A DNA stretch of 64,000 nucleotides from Solirubrobacteraceae bacterium. Lineage in GTDB: Bacteria > Actinomycetota > Thermoleophilia > Solirubrobacterales > Solirubrobacteraceae. The DNA lies in NCBI GenBank assembly GCA_017882445.1, contig JADGPK010000001.1:62001-126000 (forward strand), written 5' to 3'. Below the pieces are notes generated by a model that worked only from the letters and a program-made list of their open reading frames with translations, ran no database searches and was not told the origin of the DNA. How positions within the stretch are numbered: the first letter of the stretch is position 1; every line of letters begins with the position of its first letter. The translations under genes were made by a program, and so were the position numbers. Shown one piece after another: positions 51,961 to 60,567 of the stretch.

Positions 51961-52055
51961 GGCCCGTGATAGAGAGCCGCCCACACCAGGCCTATCGAGA
52001 GGAGCCGTTGATGTCAGCTTGCGAGCGAGGGCCGTCCGCGGCCTGAGCAGTGGCT

Positions 52056-52745
52056 CTACTCCCAGCGCATCGAGCGGGGCGTGCTGCGCATGCGCAGCAC
52101 GCGAGCGGGAGCGCCGGCGACGACGGCGTTCGCCGGGACCTCGCGGGTGACGACCGAGCTGGTTCCCACGACGCTGTTCTCGCCGATGCTAACCCCGCGC
52201 AGGACGCACGCCCCATAGCCCATCCAGACGTTGTGTCCCACGCGCACATCGCGCATGTAGATCCCCTGTGAGCGGATCGGGCGCTCGACCTCTGTGACGC
52301 CATGGTCGAAGTCGATCAGCATCACCCTGTCGGCGATGATGCACTCGCGCCCGATCGAGACGTGCTGGTAGGCCGAGATGGTGCACTCCTGGCCGATCAC
52401 GGTCTTGGCGCCGATGCTCACTTCTCCCTCGTGCACGCGTATCTTGCTCGCGTGTCCGATCCACGCCCAACGGCCGATTCGCAGCGTCGCGTCACGGCCG
52501 ATCTCAAACTTGACGCGCGGGCAGATGAAGCAGATGCCGTCGGTCTGCAGACGCCTCCCGAAGCGGAGCTTCAGCCACACGAACCTCGCCAGCAGGCTCG
52601 CGTATCCCGGCCTGAGCATGTGATTGGCCCGCATGAAACGCGCTAGCGCGAGCGGTCCGCCGCGCAGCGGAGCGGGCGCCCCCCGCGGCTGCCCGGCGAT
52701 CTCCTCGCTCGGAGTCTCGGCGGTAGGTTCGACAACGAGCGCCAT
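52056..52745 (-). CDS. Hexapeptide-repeat (left-handed beta-helix) acyltransferase
   Basis: Protein of 229 residues. The hexapeptide coils lie at ~80-220: IGRDATLRIGRWAWIGHASKIRV, VSIGAKTVIGQECTISAYQHVSIG, then IGHNVWMGYGACVLRGVSIG and VVGTSSVVTREVPANAVVAGAPARVLR (each in pieces), with His in IDFDHG as the usual catalytic base. The N-terminal ~75 residues are a Pro/Ala-rich arm and helix. It probably O-acetylates a sugar or lipid-linked glycan. The ATG at 52745 is preferred over the longer frame at 52817, which would overlap meaB. It is divergent from meaB (56-base gap). Confidence 0.87.
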   Translation of the reverse strand: MALVVEPTAETPSEEIAGQPRGAPAPLRGGPLALARFMRANHMLRPGYASLLARFVWLKLRFGRRLQTDGICFICPRVKFEIGRDATLRIGRWAWIGHASKIRVHEGEVSIGAKTVIGQECTISAYQHVSIGRECIIADRVMLIDFDHGVTEVERPIRSQGIYMRDVRVGHNVWMGYGACVLRGVSIGENSVVGTSSVVTREVPANAVVAGAPARVLRMRSTPRSMRWE

Positions 52746-52801
52746 CGCCTGGAATCGTAAGGGACCGCCCCCCGGGGCGGCCCTGCGATGATGCGCGCTC
52801 G

Positions 52802-53788
52802 ATGACCGAGCCGTCACTCGCCCAGCGCCTGCTCAACGGCGACCGCCGCGCGCTCGCGCGCGCGATCACGCTCGTCGAGGACAACCGGCCGGAGGGCTGG
52901 GACCTCGTCCGCGAGGTCTACCCGCACACCGGTCGCGCGGAGGTGGTGGGCTTCACAGGACCGCCGGGGGTGGGAAAGTCGACGCTGATCGGCGCGCTCA
53001 CCAAGGCACGCCGGCAAGCCGGGCGAACGGTGGGGGTGCTGTCGATCGACCCGTCCTCTCCGTTCACCCACGGCGCGCTGCTGGGAGACCGCATCCGCCT
53101 GTCAGAGCACTTCCTGGACCAGGGGGTGTTCATCCGCTCGATGGCCAACCGCGGCGCCCTCGGCGGCCTGTCGGAGGCGGCGTTGCAGGCTGCCCTGCTG
53201 CTCGACGCGGCTGGGCGCCAGGACGTGTTCGTGGAGACCGTGGGGGTCGGTCAGGCGGAGATCGACATCATCGATCACGCCGACACGATCGTGCTCGTGC
53301 TGATGCCCGGGTCGGGCGACTCGATCCAGGCGCTCAAGGCCGGCGTGATGGAGATCCCCGACGTGATCGTGGTCAACAAGGCCGACCATCCGCTCACCGA
53401 CACGATGATCCGCGAGATCCGTGGGGTGCTCTCGCTCGCCAATGTGGACCGCACGGCCGAGGAGGTGCGCGGCAGCTGGCGGGTGCCGATCATCAAGACC
53501 GAGGCGACCCTGGGCCACGGGATCGATGAGCTCGTGGACAGCCTGCGCGAGCACCGCGCGCACATCCTCGCCGCCGGTCAGCTCCAGGAGCGGCGCAGGC
53601 GCAACCTGCACAACGAGGTCCTGGCGATCGCCACGGCGCGCATGCGCCGGCGCCTGGAGCAGGATCTCCAGAAGGATGACGAGTTCAAGCGCCTGCTTGC
53701 CGAGGTCGTCGAGCGGCGGCTGGATCCGGCGAGCGCCGCCTCGACCCTGCTCGAGCGCGCGGCGCTGCGCGGGCAGCCCGTCGGGTAG
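52802..53788 (+). CDS. meaB: Methylmalonyl-CoA mutase-associated GTPase MeaB
   Basis: G3E-family GTPase of 328 residues. Walker A GFTGPPGVGKST (~50-61), VLSIDPSSPFTHGALLGDRIR (in pieces, ~79-99), VFVETVGVGQAEIDI (Walker B region, ~141-155) and VVNKADHP (G4-like, ~196-203). It loads and protects the B12 cofactor of methylmalonyl-CoA mutase in propionate and odd-chain fatty-acid degradation. A stand-alone B12-binding mutase subunit is encoded at 60066, but the catalytic subunit is not in the window. The F420-type protein gene follows 46 bases downstream. Confidence 0.95.
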   Translation: MTEPSLAQRLLNGDRRALARAITLVEDNRPEGWDLVREVYPHTGRAEVVGFTGPPGVGKSTLIGALTKARRQAGRTVGVLSIDPSSPFTHGALLGDRIRLSEHFLDQGVFIRSMANRGALGGLSEAALQAALLLDAAGRQDVFVETVGVGQAEIDIIDHADTIVLVLMPGSGDSIQALKAGVMEIPDVIVVNKADHPLTDTMIREIRGVLSLANVDRTAEEVRGSWRVPIIKTEATLGHGIDELVDSLREHRAHILAAGQLQERRRRNLHNEVLAIATARMRRRLEQDLQKDDEFKRLLAEVVERRLDPASAASTLLERAALRGQPVG

Positions 53789-53834
53789 GCTCACCGGGGT
53801 CACTGTCAACGACGGCTTGACCCAGGAGCAACCG

Positions 53835-54281
53835 ATGGACTACATGAAACTGGTGGATAGGAGCTGGCCGGTGCTGGGCCCGCTGATGCAGGGTCACACC
53901 GCGATCTACCGCGCGAGTCACGGGCGGATCGGTCACCGGTTTCCAGGCGCGCCGCCGATGCTGCTGCTCGACCACGTCGGAGCGAGGAGCGCCATCCGGC
54001 GAACGAGCCCGCTCGTCTACACGGAGGATGGCGAGAATCTGATCCTCGTGGCCTCAAAGGGCGGTCATCCCAAGCATCCGGCGTGGTTCCACAACCTGTG
54101 CGCCAACCCCGACACGACCGTTCAGGTCGGATCGAGCGTCCGCAACGTCCACGCGCGTGTCGCGGACGCCGACGAGCGAGAGCGTCTGTGGCCGATGGTG
54201 GTGGCTGTCTACGGAGGCTATGAAAGCTATCGCCGGCGCGCCGAGCGGGAGATACCGCTCGTGATCCTCGAACCGCGCTAG
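53835..54281 (+). CDS. Deazaflavin (F420)-dependent nitroreductase-family protein
   Basis: Protein of 148 residues of the DDN split-barrel family. The N-terminal helix is followed by YRASHGRIGHRFPGAPPMLLLDHVGARSAIRRTSPLVY (in pieces, ~25-62) and LILVASKGGHPKHPAWFHNLCANPDTTVQVGS (in pieces, ~67-99), where KGGHPKHPAW is the F420-binding signature. Such proteins use reduced F420 to reduce quinones or xenobiotics. AGGAG lies 7 bases before the ATG. Its last four bases overlap the convergent acyl-CoA dehydrogenase gene. It implies the organism makes F420, whose synthesis genes are not here. Confidence 0.93.
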   Translation: MDYMKLVDRSWPVLGPLMQGHTAIYRASHGRIGHRFPGAPPMLLLDHVGARSAIRRTSPLVYTEDGENLILVASKGGHPKHPAWFHNLCANPDTTVQVGSSVRNVHARVADADERERLWPMVVAVYGGYESYRRRAEREIPLVILEPR

Positions 54282-55426
54282 GCGCCGAGCGCCCGCGCGA
54301 TCACCATCTGCTGGATCTCGTCGGTGCCCTCGCCGATCGTGAGGATCTTCGCGTCGCGGTAGAAGCGGCACACGGGGTACTCCTCGATGAAGCCGTAGCC
54401 GCCATGGATCTGGACGGCCTCCTCGGCGCAGCGCACCGCCAGGCGGCCGGTCTTCAGCTTGGCCTGGGCGGCCGTCAGGGTGAAGTTGCGTTTGGCGTCC
54501 TTCTCGAGGGCGGCCTTGTAGACGAGCAGGCGCGCGGCCGCTATCTCGCACGACATGTCCGCGAGCTTGCCCTGGATCGCCTGGAACTTCGAGATCTGCT
54601 GGCCGAACGCCCTGCGCTCCTTGGCGTATCGCAGGGCCTCGTCGAGCGCGCCCTGGGCCAGCCCGACGCCCATCGCGGCCACGCCGATGCGCCCGATGTC
54701 GAGGATGTGCAGGAACTGCTTGAAGCCTGCGCCGCGCGGACCCAGGAGATTTTCCTCGGGCACGCGGCAGTCGGTGAAGGTCAGGGGGCGCGTGTCGGAG
54801 GCGTTCCAGCCCATCTTGCGGTAGGGCTCCCCTTGCTCGTAGCCCTCGGCGCCGTTGGGAACGATGATGTTCGAGATCTCCTTCGCTCCATCTGAGCTCT
54901 CGCCGGTGACTGCGGTGATGCACACGATCCCCGATATGTCGGTGCCGGCGTTGGTGATGAACTGCTTGGCCCCGTCGATCGTCCATTCGCCGTCGAGCAG
55001 ACGCGCTCGGGTTCGCGTGTTGCCCGCGTCCGATCCCGCCTCAGGCTCGGTCAGGCCGAACGCGCCGAGCCTTTCGCCCGAGCACAGGCGCGGCATCCAC
55101 TCGCGCTTCTGATCCTCGCTGCCGAACAGGTAGACAGGCTGGGTTCCCAGCGACGTGTGGGCGCACAGCGTGATTGCAACCGAGGAGTCGACCCGCGTGA
55201 GTTCCTCCACCGCGAGCGCGTACGCCAGCGTGTCCCCGCCGCCCCCGCCGTATTCCTCGGGGAAGGGAATCCCCATCAGGTTGAGCTTGCCGAGCTTCTC
55301 GACGATCTCATATGGAAACGACTTTGTCCGGTCGAGCTCCTCGGCCACCGGAGCGACCTCGCCCTCGGCGAATTCCCTGACCGTGCGCCGGATCAGCTCG
55401 TGGACAGGGGAGAGGTCGAAATCCAT
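54278..55426 (-). CDS. Acyl-CoA dehydrogenase
   Basis: FAD enzyme of 382 residues. FGLTEPEAGSDAGNTRTRA (~122-140) and FITNAG are the first family signature, RRAFGQQISKFQAIQGKLADMS (~277-298) the second, and E366 in IGEGTDEIQ is the catalytic base. It is close to but distinct from the dehydrogenase at 21491, so probably has another chain-length or branched-chain preference. The ATG at 55426 (DFDLSPVHEL) fits the family N terminus; ATGs at 55435 and 55441 are alternatives. Convergent with the F420-type gene, four-base overlap. Confidence 0.94.
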   Translation of the reverse strand: MDFDLSPVHELIRRTVREFAEGEVAPVAEELDRTKSFPYEIVEKLGKLNLMGIPFPEEYGGGGGDTLAYALAVEELTRVDSSVAITLCAHTSLGTQPVYLFGSEDQKREWMPRLCSGERLGAFGLTEPEAGSDAGNTRTRARLLDGEWTIDGAKQFITNAGTDISGIVCITAVTGESSDGAKEISNIIVPNGAEGYEQGEPYRKMGWNASDTRPLTFTDCRVPEENLLGPRGAGFKQFLHILDIGRIGVAAMGVGLAQGALDEALRYAKERRAFGQQISKFQAIQGKLADMSCEIAAARLLVYKAALEKDAKRNFTLTAAQAKLKTGRLAVRCAEEAVQIHGGYGFIEEYPVCRFYRDAKILTIGEGTDEIQQMVIARALGA

Positions 55427-55468
55427 TGCGGGCATTCTCACAGGTACGGTCCTCTAGCATTGCCGCGA

Positions 55469-56266
55469 GTGAGCCGCGGGCGCCTGATCCTGGACGTGCT
55501 GCGCGGCGGACGCACGTTTCGCTATGGCCCCCACCGCTCCCAGCGCGGCGACCTGCGCCTCCCGAGGGGCCCCGGGCCCCATCGGGTGATGGTCGTGATC
55601 CACGGCGGCTCCTGGCAGGCCCGCTACGGGCGGGTCGTGATGCGTGGCCTGGTCGGCGATCTCCTCAGGCGCGGCTGGGCGACCTGGAACATCGAGTACA
55701 GGCGCGTGGGCAAAGGCGGCGGCTGGCCGCACACATTCGCCGATGTCGCGGCGGCGATCGACCACCTGGCCGAGATTGCGGCTCCTCTGGACCTCGCGCG
55801 CGTGAGCGTGCTGGGCCACTCGGCCGGCGGCCACCTCGCCCTGTGGGCGGCCGCGCGGGAGAACCTGCCGCCGGGTGCGCCGGGCTTCCGCGCAGGCGGG
55901 CCGCGGGTGCGCCTGCGCCGCGCCATCTCCCAGGCCGGCGTCTGCGATCTGACCGGCGCCTACAGGCGCTGGCGCGGAGGTGGGGCCGCGAGGTTGCTGA
56001 TGGGGGGCGCGCCGGATGAGCTGCCGGATCGCTACGCCGCGGGCGATCCGCTGCGCCTGCTGCCGCTGGGCATGCCCGTTCTGCTCGTGCACGGCATCGA
56101 GGACACCACGGTCTCCGTCGAGCTCAGCCGCAGCTACGAGCGGGCGGCGTCCGCGGCCGGAGGCGAGGTCGAGCTCGTGGAGATCGCCGGCGCGGCCGGT
56201 GCGCATCGGGCCCATATAGATCCACGCGGGAACAGCTGGGCCGAGGTCGCGCGGCGGCTGGACTGA
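55469..56266 (+). CDS. Alpha/beta hydrolase (esterase/lipase family)
   Basis: Protein of 265 residues. VVIHGGSW (~42-49) is the oxyanion-hole HGG motif, the nucleophile lies in LGHSAGGHLAL (~114-124), the acid is probably the Asp in HGIEDTTV (~210) and the His lies in GAHRAHIDP near the C terminus. This is the BD-FAE/HSL-like carboxylesterase pattern. Cytoplasmic, substrate unknown. The GTG at 55469 (SRGRLILDV) is chosen because the frame before it is antisense to the divergent acyl-CoA dehydrogenase; a TTG at 55460 is an alternative. It is convergent with pepA, 15 bases apart. Confidence 0.87.
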   Translation: MSRGRLILDVLRGGRTFRYGPHRSQRGDLRLPRGPGPHRVMVVIHGGSWQARYGRVVMRGLVGDLLRRGWATWNIEYRRVGKGGGWPHTFADVAAAIDHLAEIAAPLDLARVSVLGHSAGGHLALWAAARENLPPGAPGFRAGGPRVRLRRAISQAGVCDLTGAYRRWRGGGAARLLMGGAPDELPDRYAAGDPLRLLPLGMPVLLVHGIEDTTVSVELSRSYERAASAAGGEVELVEIAGAAGAHRAHIDPRGNSWAEVARRLD

Positions 56267-56281
56267 GGGCGGCGGCCGCGG

Positions 56282-57745
56282 TCAGGCGCCGTAGGAGCGC
56301 GCCAGCTCGACCAGCAGTCGCACGCCGTAGCCGGAGGCGCCCTTGCCGACGTACGCTCGGTCCAGGTCCCAGGCCGATCCGGCGATGTCGAGATGCGCCC
56401 AGGGGACTTCGCCGACGAAGTTCGACAGGAAGGCTCCGCCCACGATCGTGCCGGCCTTGCGTGCTTCCGGTGCGTTGTCGAGGTCGCCGTAGCGGCCCTT
56501 GAGCAGCTCGCTGTACTCGTCGTGGAGCGGCAGCCGCCAGACGATCTCCCCGCTGCGGTCTCCGGCGGCGGTGACTCGCTCAGCGAGCGCGTCGTCGTTG
56601 CTCATCAACCCGGCGTAGGTGGACCCCAGCGCGACGATCACCGCGCCGGTGAGCGTCGCCAGGTCGATGATCTGATCGGCGCCCTCGGCGACCGCGTGGC
56701 AGAGACAGTCGGCCAGCACGAGACGACCCTCGGCGTCGGTGTTGTTGACCTCGATCGTCTTGCCGTTGGCGGCCGTGACTATGTCGCCCGGCTTGATCGA
56801 GCGGCCGCTGGGCAGATTCTCGGTGGCGCCCACCACGGCCACGAGCTTGACCGGCAGCTGCAGTCGTGCGATCGCGCAGACCGCCTCGATCACGGCCGCG
56901 CCGCCGGACATGTCGAACTTCATCTCGGCCATCTTGGAGCCAGGCTTCAATGAGATCCCGCCGCTGTCGAACGTCACCGCCTTGCCGACGAAGCCCAGCG
57001 TGGGGCTGCTCGCGTGGGAACTCCTCAGGTCCTCGTAGCGGATCGTGATCAGCGCCGGCTCCTGCTCGGACCCCTGGGCGACGGCCGCGAAGGCGCCCAT
57101 GCCGCGACCGATGATGGCCTCTCGCCCCTCCACCTCGACCGACAGCCCCGGGCCCTCCGCGCCGAGCGCCCTGGCATATTCGGCGAGCGCGGTCGGAGTG
57201 AGGTCGTTACCGGGCCGGTTCTGCAGATCGCGCGCCCTGTTGACGGCCTCGCCGAGGAGCGTCGCCTCCGCGACGGTCGCCTCGAGCCCGTCGGGTCCTG
57301 CGACGATCAGGTGCTCCAGGTGCTTCGGCGGGGCATCCTCTGGCCCGTTCTCCGCCGCGGACTTGTGCAGATCGAAGCGGTAATCGCTCAGGATCGTGCC
57401 CTCGACGAGCGCCGCGGCGATCGCGGGGTCGCTTCCGGAGGGAGCCTCCCAGCACAGCGTGCGCGTCGAGATCTCACGCGCCCGTGCGGCGGCCGTCGAG
57501 GCAGCCACGCGCGCGCGCTCGGGTGTGAGCTCCTTGCGTGCTCCCAACCCCACCACCAGCCAGCGTTTGCCGTCGGCGTGGGTCAGCGCGAGCGCCTTGA
57601 ACGTGCGGCGGGCCTCGCCGGAGGCGAGCAGCTCCGCGAGCTCTGCGGGCGACTCCGGCGGGGCGCCCTCGTCCTCGAACACCCCAACCGCGATGGTGTC
57701 CGCATCGCTCGTCCGCGGGGGTTGGGCGATCGAGGAGACGCGCAT
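56282..57745 (-). CDS. pepA: Leucyl aminopeptidase (M17 family)
   Basis: Protein of 487 residues. The N-terminal domain (~1-155) precedes the catalytic domain with VGKAVTFDSGGISLKPGSKMAEMKFDMSGGAAVI (in pieces, ~250-283), which holds the zinc ligands Lys, Asp and Asp, and NTDAEGRLVLADCL (~332-345), the M17 signature with the Asp/Glu ligands and bicarbonate-site Arg. It removes N-terminal residues from peptides and can also cleave Cys-Gly. It is divergent from the thiolase (193-base gap with nothing recognised beyond the thiolase ribosome binding site). Confidence 0.96.
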   Translation of the reverse strand: MRVSSIAQPPRTSDADTIAVGVFEDEGAPPESPAELAELLASGEARRTFKALALTHADGKRWLVVGLGARKELTPERARVAASTAAARAREISTRTLCWEAPSGSDPAIAAALVEGTILSDYRFDLHKSAAENGPEDAPPKHLEHLIVAGPDGLEATVAEATLLGEAVNRARDLQNRPGNDLTPTALAEYARALGAEGPGLSVEVEGREAIIGRGMGAFAAVAQGSEQEPALITIRYEDLRSSHASSPTLGFVGKAVTFDSGGISLKPGSKMAEMKFDMSGGAAVIEAVCAIARLQLPVKLVAVVGATENLPSGRSIKPGDIVTAANGKTIEVNNTDAEGRLVLADCLCHAVAEGADQIIDLATLTGAVIVALGSTYAGLMSNDDALAERVTAAGDRSGEIVWRLPLHDEYSELLKGRYGDLDNAPEARKAGTIVGGAFLSNFVGEVPWAHLDIAGSAWDLDRAYVGKGASGYGVRLLVELARSYGA

Positions 57746-57938
57746 CGGCCGCCACGATATCCGCCCGGCGAGCGATCCGCCCGTGCGGCCTGTCTCGCGG
57801 GCGGATCCAGAGGCTGCGCCCGCGACTGCGCCCGCGCTACGGCCCCCCGCGGGCGCAGCCTGCGGGACCTACTAAGCGGTCCACTACCATTCTCGATCTC
57901 CGTCCCTGCCTCCCGACCTACAGGAGAGACCCGCTCCC

Positions 57939-59114
57939 ATGCCCAAGACCGTGATCCTTGGCACCGCGCGCACCCCCATCGGCAAGATGGGCGGCGGCCT
58001 GTCCACGCTGGATGCCACCGAGCTCGGCGGTCTGGCGATCGGCGCGGCTCTCGAGCGTGCCGGGGTGGAGCCCGAGCAGGTCGAACATGTGGTCGTGGGG
58101 CAGGTGCTCCAGGCCGGGCAGGGCCAGATTCCCTCGCGCCAGGCACAGATCAAGGCGGGCATACCCAAGGAGGTCTCCTCCGAGACGATCAACAAGGTGT
58201 GCGCCTCGGGGCTGCGCGCCACGGTGATCCTCGACCAGGCGATCCGCGCCGGCGACGTCCAGATCGGCGTGGGCGCCGGCATGGAGTCGATGTCCAAGGC
58301 GCCATACCTGCTTCCGCAGGCGCGCTTCGGCTATCGCATGGGCGACGCCAAGATGCTCGACGCGATGGTCCACGACGGCCTCACCAACCCGTTCTCAGGG
58401 CGACAGATGTTCGCCGAGGCCACCGAGATCGGCGACGGCCTGGAGATCACCCGCGCCGACCTCGATCGCTGGGCGCTGCGCTCGCACGAGCTGGCGCTCA
58501 AGGCGATCGACGAGGGGCGGATGTCGGACGAGATCGTCGCCGTGACGGTCAAGGGGCGCAAGGGCGACACGGTCGTCGATGTCGACGAGGGCCCGCGCCG
58601 CGATACCTCGCTGGAGGTCCTCGCGAAGCTCCCCGGTCTCCTGAGCAAGGAGGGGTCGCACACCGCCGGGAACTCGCCCGGCGTCAACGACGGTGGCGGC
58701 GCGCTCGTCGTGGCCTCCGAGGAATGGGCCGCGGCGAACGGCAAGGAGGCTCTGGCCGAGATCGTGACGCACGCGCAGAGCGCAAACGACTTCGCCTACC
58801 TGGCCACCACGCCGGCGAGCGCCGCGAAGAAGGCCCTGGAGAAGGCGGGCCTGCAGCCGGGGGACATCGACGTGTGGGAGATCAACGAGGCCTTCGCCTC
58901 GGTCACGCTCAACTCGATCCGCATCCTCGGCATCGACGAGGACAGGGTGAACGTGAACGGCGGCGCCGTCGCGCTCGGCCACCCGCTCGGCGCTTCGGGG
59001 GCACGCATCCTCGGCAGCCTCCTGCTCGAGCTGCGTAGGCGTGGCGGCGGCCTCGGCTGCGCCGCGATCTGCTCGGGCGGGGGTCAGGGCGACGCGGTGA
59101 TCCTCAAGGTCTAG
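57939..59114 (+). CDS. Acetyl-CoA acetyltransferase (thiolase)
   Basis: Thiolase of 391 residues. The nucleophile is C88 in INKVCASGLRA; NEAFASVT (~311), GGAVALGHPLGASGAR (~345-360) and a final CSGGGQGDAV (with the second Cys) complete the active site, the pattern of biosynthetic-type acetoacetyl-CoA thiolases. AGGAGAG lies 13 bases before the ATG. The HAD phosphatase gene begins on its last base, so the two are co-expressed. Together with the ETF genes downstream it suggests a fatty-acid or acetyl-CoA metabolism block. Confidence 0.96.
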   Translation: MPKTVILGTARTPIGKMGGGLSTLDATELGGLAIGAALERAGVEPEQVEHVVVGQVLQAGQGQIPSRQAQIKAGIPKEVSSETINKVCASGLRATVILDQAIRAGDVQIGVGAGMESMSKAPYLLPQARFGYRMGDAKMLDAMVHDGLTNPFSGRQMFAEATEIGDGLEITRADLDRWALRSHELALKAIDEGRMSDEIVAVTVKGRKGDTVVDVDEGPRRDTSLEVLAKLPGLLSKEGSHTAGNSPGVNDGGGALVVASEEWAAANGKEALAEIVTHAQSANDFAYLATTPASAAKKALEKAGLQPGDIDVWEINEAFASVTLNSIRILGIDEDRVNVNGGAVALGHPLGASGARILGSLLLELRRRGGGLGCAAICSGGGQGDAVILKV

Positions 59115-60019
59115 TGGACGCGAGCGCAAACGGCAGCAGCGGATCCCCGCCAGGCCGGCCGCGCGGCGCGGCGTTCTTCGATCTCGACAAGACGCTCATG
59201 GCAGGCTCCTCGGGCGTCTTCTTCGCCCGCGCCGCCTATGAGACGGGAATGATCTCTCGCGGACGCCTGGTTCAGGATGTGTATGAAAACGTGCGTTTTC
59301 GCCTGCTCGGGTCGACCGATGATCGCGCCGATGAAGTGCGAAAGCGCGTTGGCGAGATGATCGCCGGTGTGCGCGTGCGCGATCTGCAGCGCCTCTCGCC
59401 GCGGGTGCTTTCGGGCGTGTTGCCGCGCCTGTATCCACAGATGCTCGAACGCGCCTATGCCCACCAGGACGCGGGCTTGCCGGTCTACATCCTCACCGCC
59501 GCATCGCAGGAGATGGCCGATCTACTCGCTCGCGTGCTCGCCTTCGACGGGGGCCTGGGCTCGCGCTCGGAGATCGTCGACGGTCGCTACACCGGCCGGC
59601 CGGCCGGCCCGTTCAACTACCGCGAGGGCAAGGTCCTCGCGATGCGCGAGCTGGTCGATCAGAAGGGCATCGAACTGGACGCGTCATACGCCTACTCGGA
59701 TTCCGAGTCGGACCTGCCGATGCTGCGCGCGGTACGCCACGCGGTCGTCGTCAACCCCGACGCCGCGCTTCGGCGGATAGCCGCGGAGGAAGGCTGGGAG
59801 GTTGTGGAGCTGGATCGCCTGAGACGGCGTCTGAAGGTGCTCGCCGCGCTCGGAGCCGGCACGGCGGTCGCATCGGTGGGGAGGGTCGTGCTGGGACGTG
59901 GCGGGTCCGTGCGCGCCGGTGCGCCCCGGCCGGCGTCTGGTGGCTCACGCGCCACACAATCACGCGCGTCTGCCCGTCGCGGCGGTTCGTCCGGCTCTCG
60001 CTGCCGGCGCCGGAGATGA
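59114..60019 (+). CDS. HAD-IB family phosphatase
   Basis: Protein of 301 residues. Motif I FFDLDKTL (nucleophile D23, general acid D25), motif II in YILTAASQE (~119-127), a conserved lysine in YREGKVLAM (~168-176) and motif [15 protein letters not shown] (~188-199). This is the SerB/CicA-like HAD-IB type, which includes phosphoserine and phospholipid phosphatases. The last ~45 residues are a basic Arg/Ser-rich tail, perhaps for nucleic-acid or membrane contact, or low complexity. GTG start, one-base overlap with the thiolase stop. Confidence 0.88.
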   Translation: MDASANGSSGSPPGRPRGAAFFDLDKTLMAGSSGVFFARAAYETGMISRGRLVQDVYENVRFRLLGSTDDRADEVRKRVGEMIAGVRVRDLQRLSPRVLSGVLPRLYPQMLERAYAHQDAGLPVYILTAASQEMADLLARVLAFDGGLGSRSEIVDGRYTGRPAGPFNYREGKVLAMRELVDQKGIELDASYAYSDSESDLPMLRAVRHAVVVNPDAALRRIAAEEGWEVVELDRLRRRLKVLAALGAGTAVASVGRVVLGRGGSVRAGAPRPASGGSRATQSRASARRGGSSGSRCRRRR

Positions 60020-60065
60020 CGACGGGACCGCCTGCAGGCGGGTTGTGCCATACGCTGGGCCGCTG

Positions 60066-60497
60066 ATGTCGTCCACCGACTCAACCAAGCAGAGCAAGAT
60101 CCGCGTCGTCGTGGCCAAGCCGGGCCTCGATGGCCATGATCGCGGCGCCAAGATCATCGCGCGTGCGCTGCGCGACGCCGGCATGGAGGTCATCTACACC
60201 GGCCTGCACCAGACGCCTGAGCAGATCGTCGAGACGGTCATCCAGGAGGATGCCGACGCGGTCGGCCTGTCGATCCTGTCGGGCGCCCACATGACGCTCG
60301 TGCCGCGCGTCGTTGAGCTCCTGCACGAGCAGGACATCGACGACGTGGTCATCACCGTCGGCGGCACGATCCCGGCGGAGGACATCCCAGAGTTGAAGAG
60401 CCTGGGCGTCGCCGAGGTGTTCACACCCGGGGCGCCCACGCAGACGATCGTCGATTTCATTCGCGGCGCCACCGGCGGGCGGGCAGCACGTCACTGA
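60066..60497 (+). CDS. B12-binding subunit of methylmalonyl-CoA mutase type
   Basis: Stand-alone cobalamin-binding domain of 143 residues. [26 protein letters not shown] (in pieces, ~14-39) carries the DxHxxG motif; H24 is the axial ligand of cobalt. [17 protein letters not shown] (~78-94) and [26 protein letters not shown] (in pieces, ~104-130) complete the Rossmann-like fold. It should pair with a separate catalytic mutase subunit and with MeaB (52802). A MscR-like or epimerase partner is not present. A TetR-like palindrome starts immediately after its stop. Confidence 0.92.
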   Translation: MSSTDSTKQSKIRVVVAKPGLDGHDRGAKIIARALRDAGMEVIYTGLHQTPEQIVETVIQEDADAVGLSILSGAHMTLVPRVVELLHEQDIDDVVITVGGTIPAEDIPELKSLGVAEVFTPGAPTQTIVDFIRGATGGRAARH

Positions 60498-60513
60498 TTG
60501 ACTCGTCAGTCAA
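60498..60513. promoter_or_regulatory. TTGACT-CGTC-AGTCAA palindrome before etfB, candidate TetR-type operator
   Basis: A perfect 6-4-6 inverted repeat starts at the base after the B12-subunit stop and lies 54 bases before etfB. A second repeat, CCGCT CGA AGCGG (60514-60526), and a -10-like TAGGAT (60527-60532) follow. TGACT/AGTCA palindromes are common targets of TetR-family repressors, several of which control fatty-acid genes. The regulator is not in the window. Confidence 0.55.
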
Positions 60514-60567
60514 CCGCTCGAAGCGGTAGGATCGCACCCAACAGACCCCAAGGAGAAGCGTGAAGAG

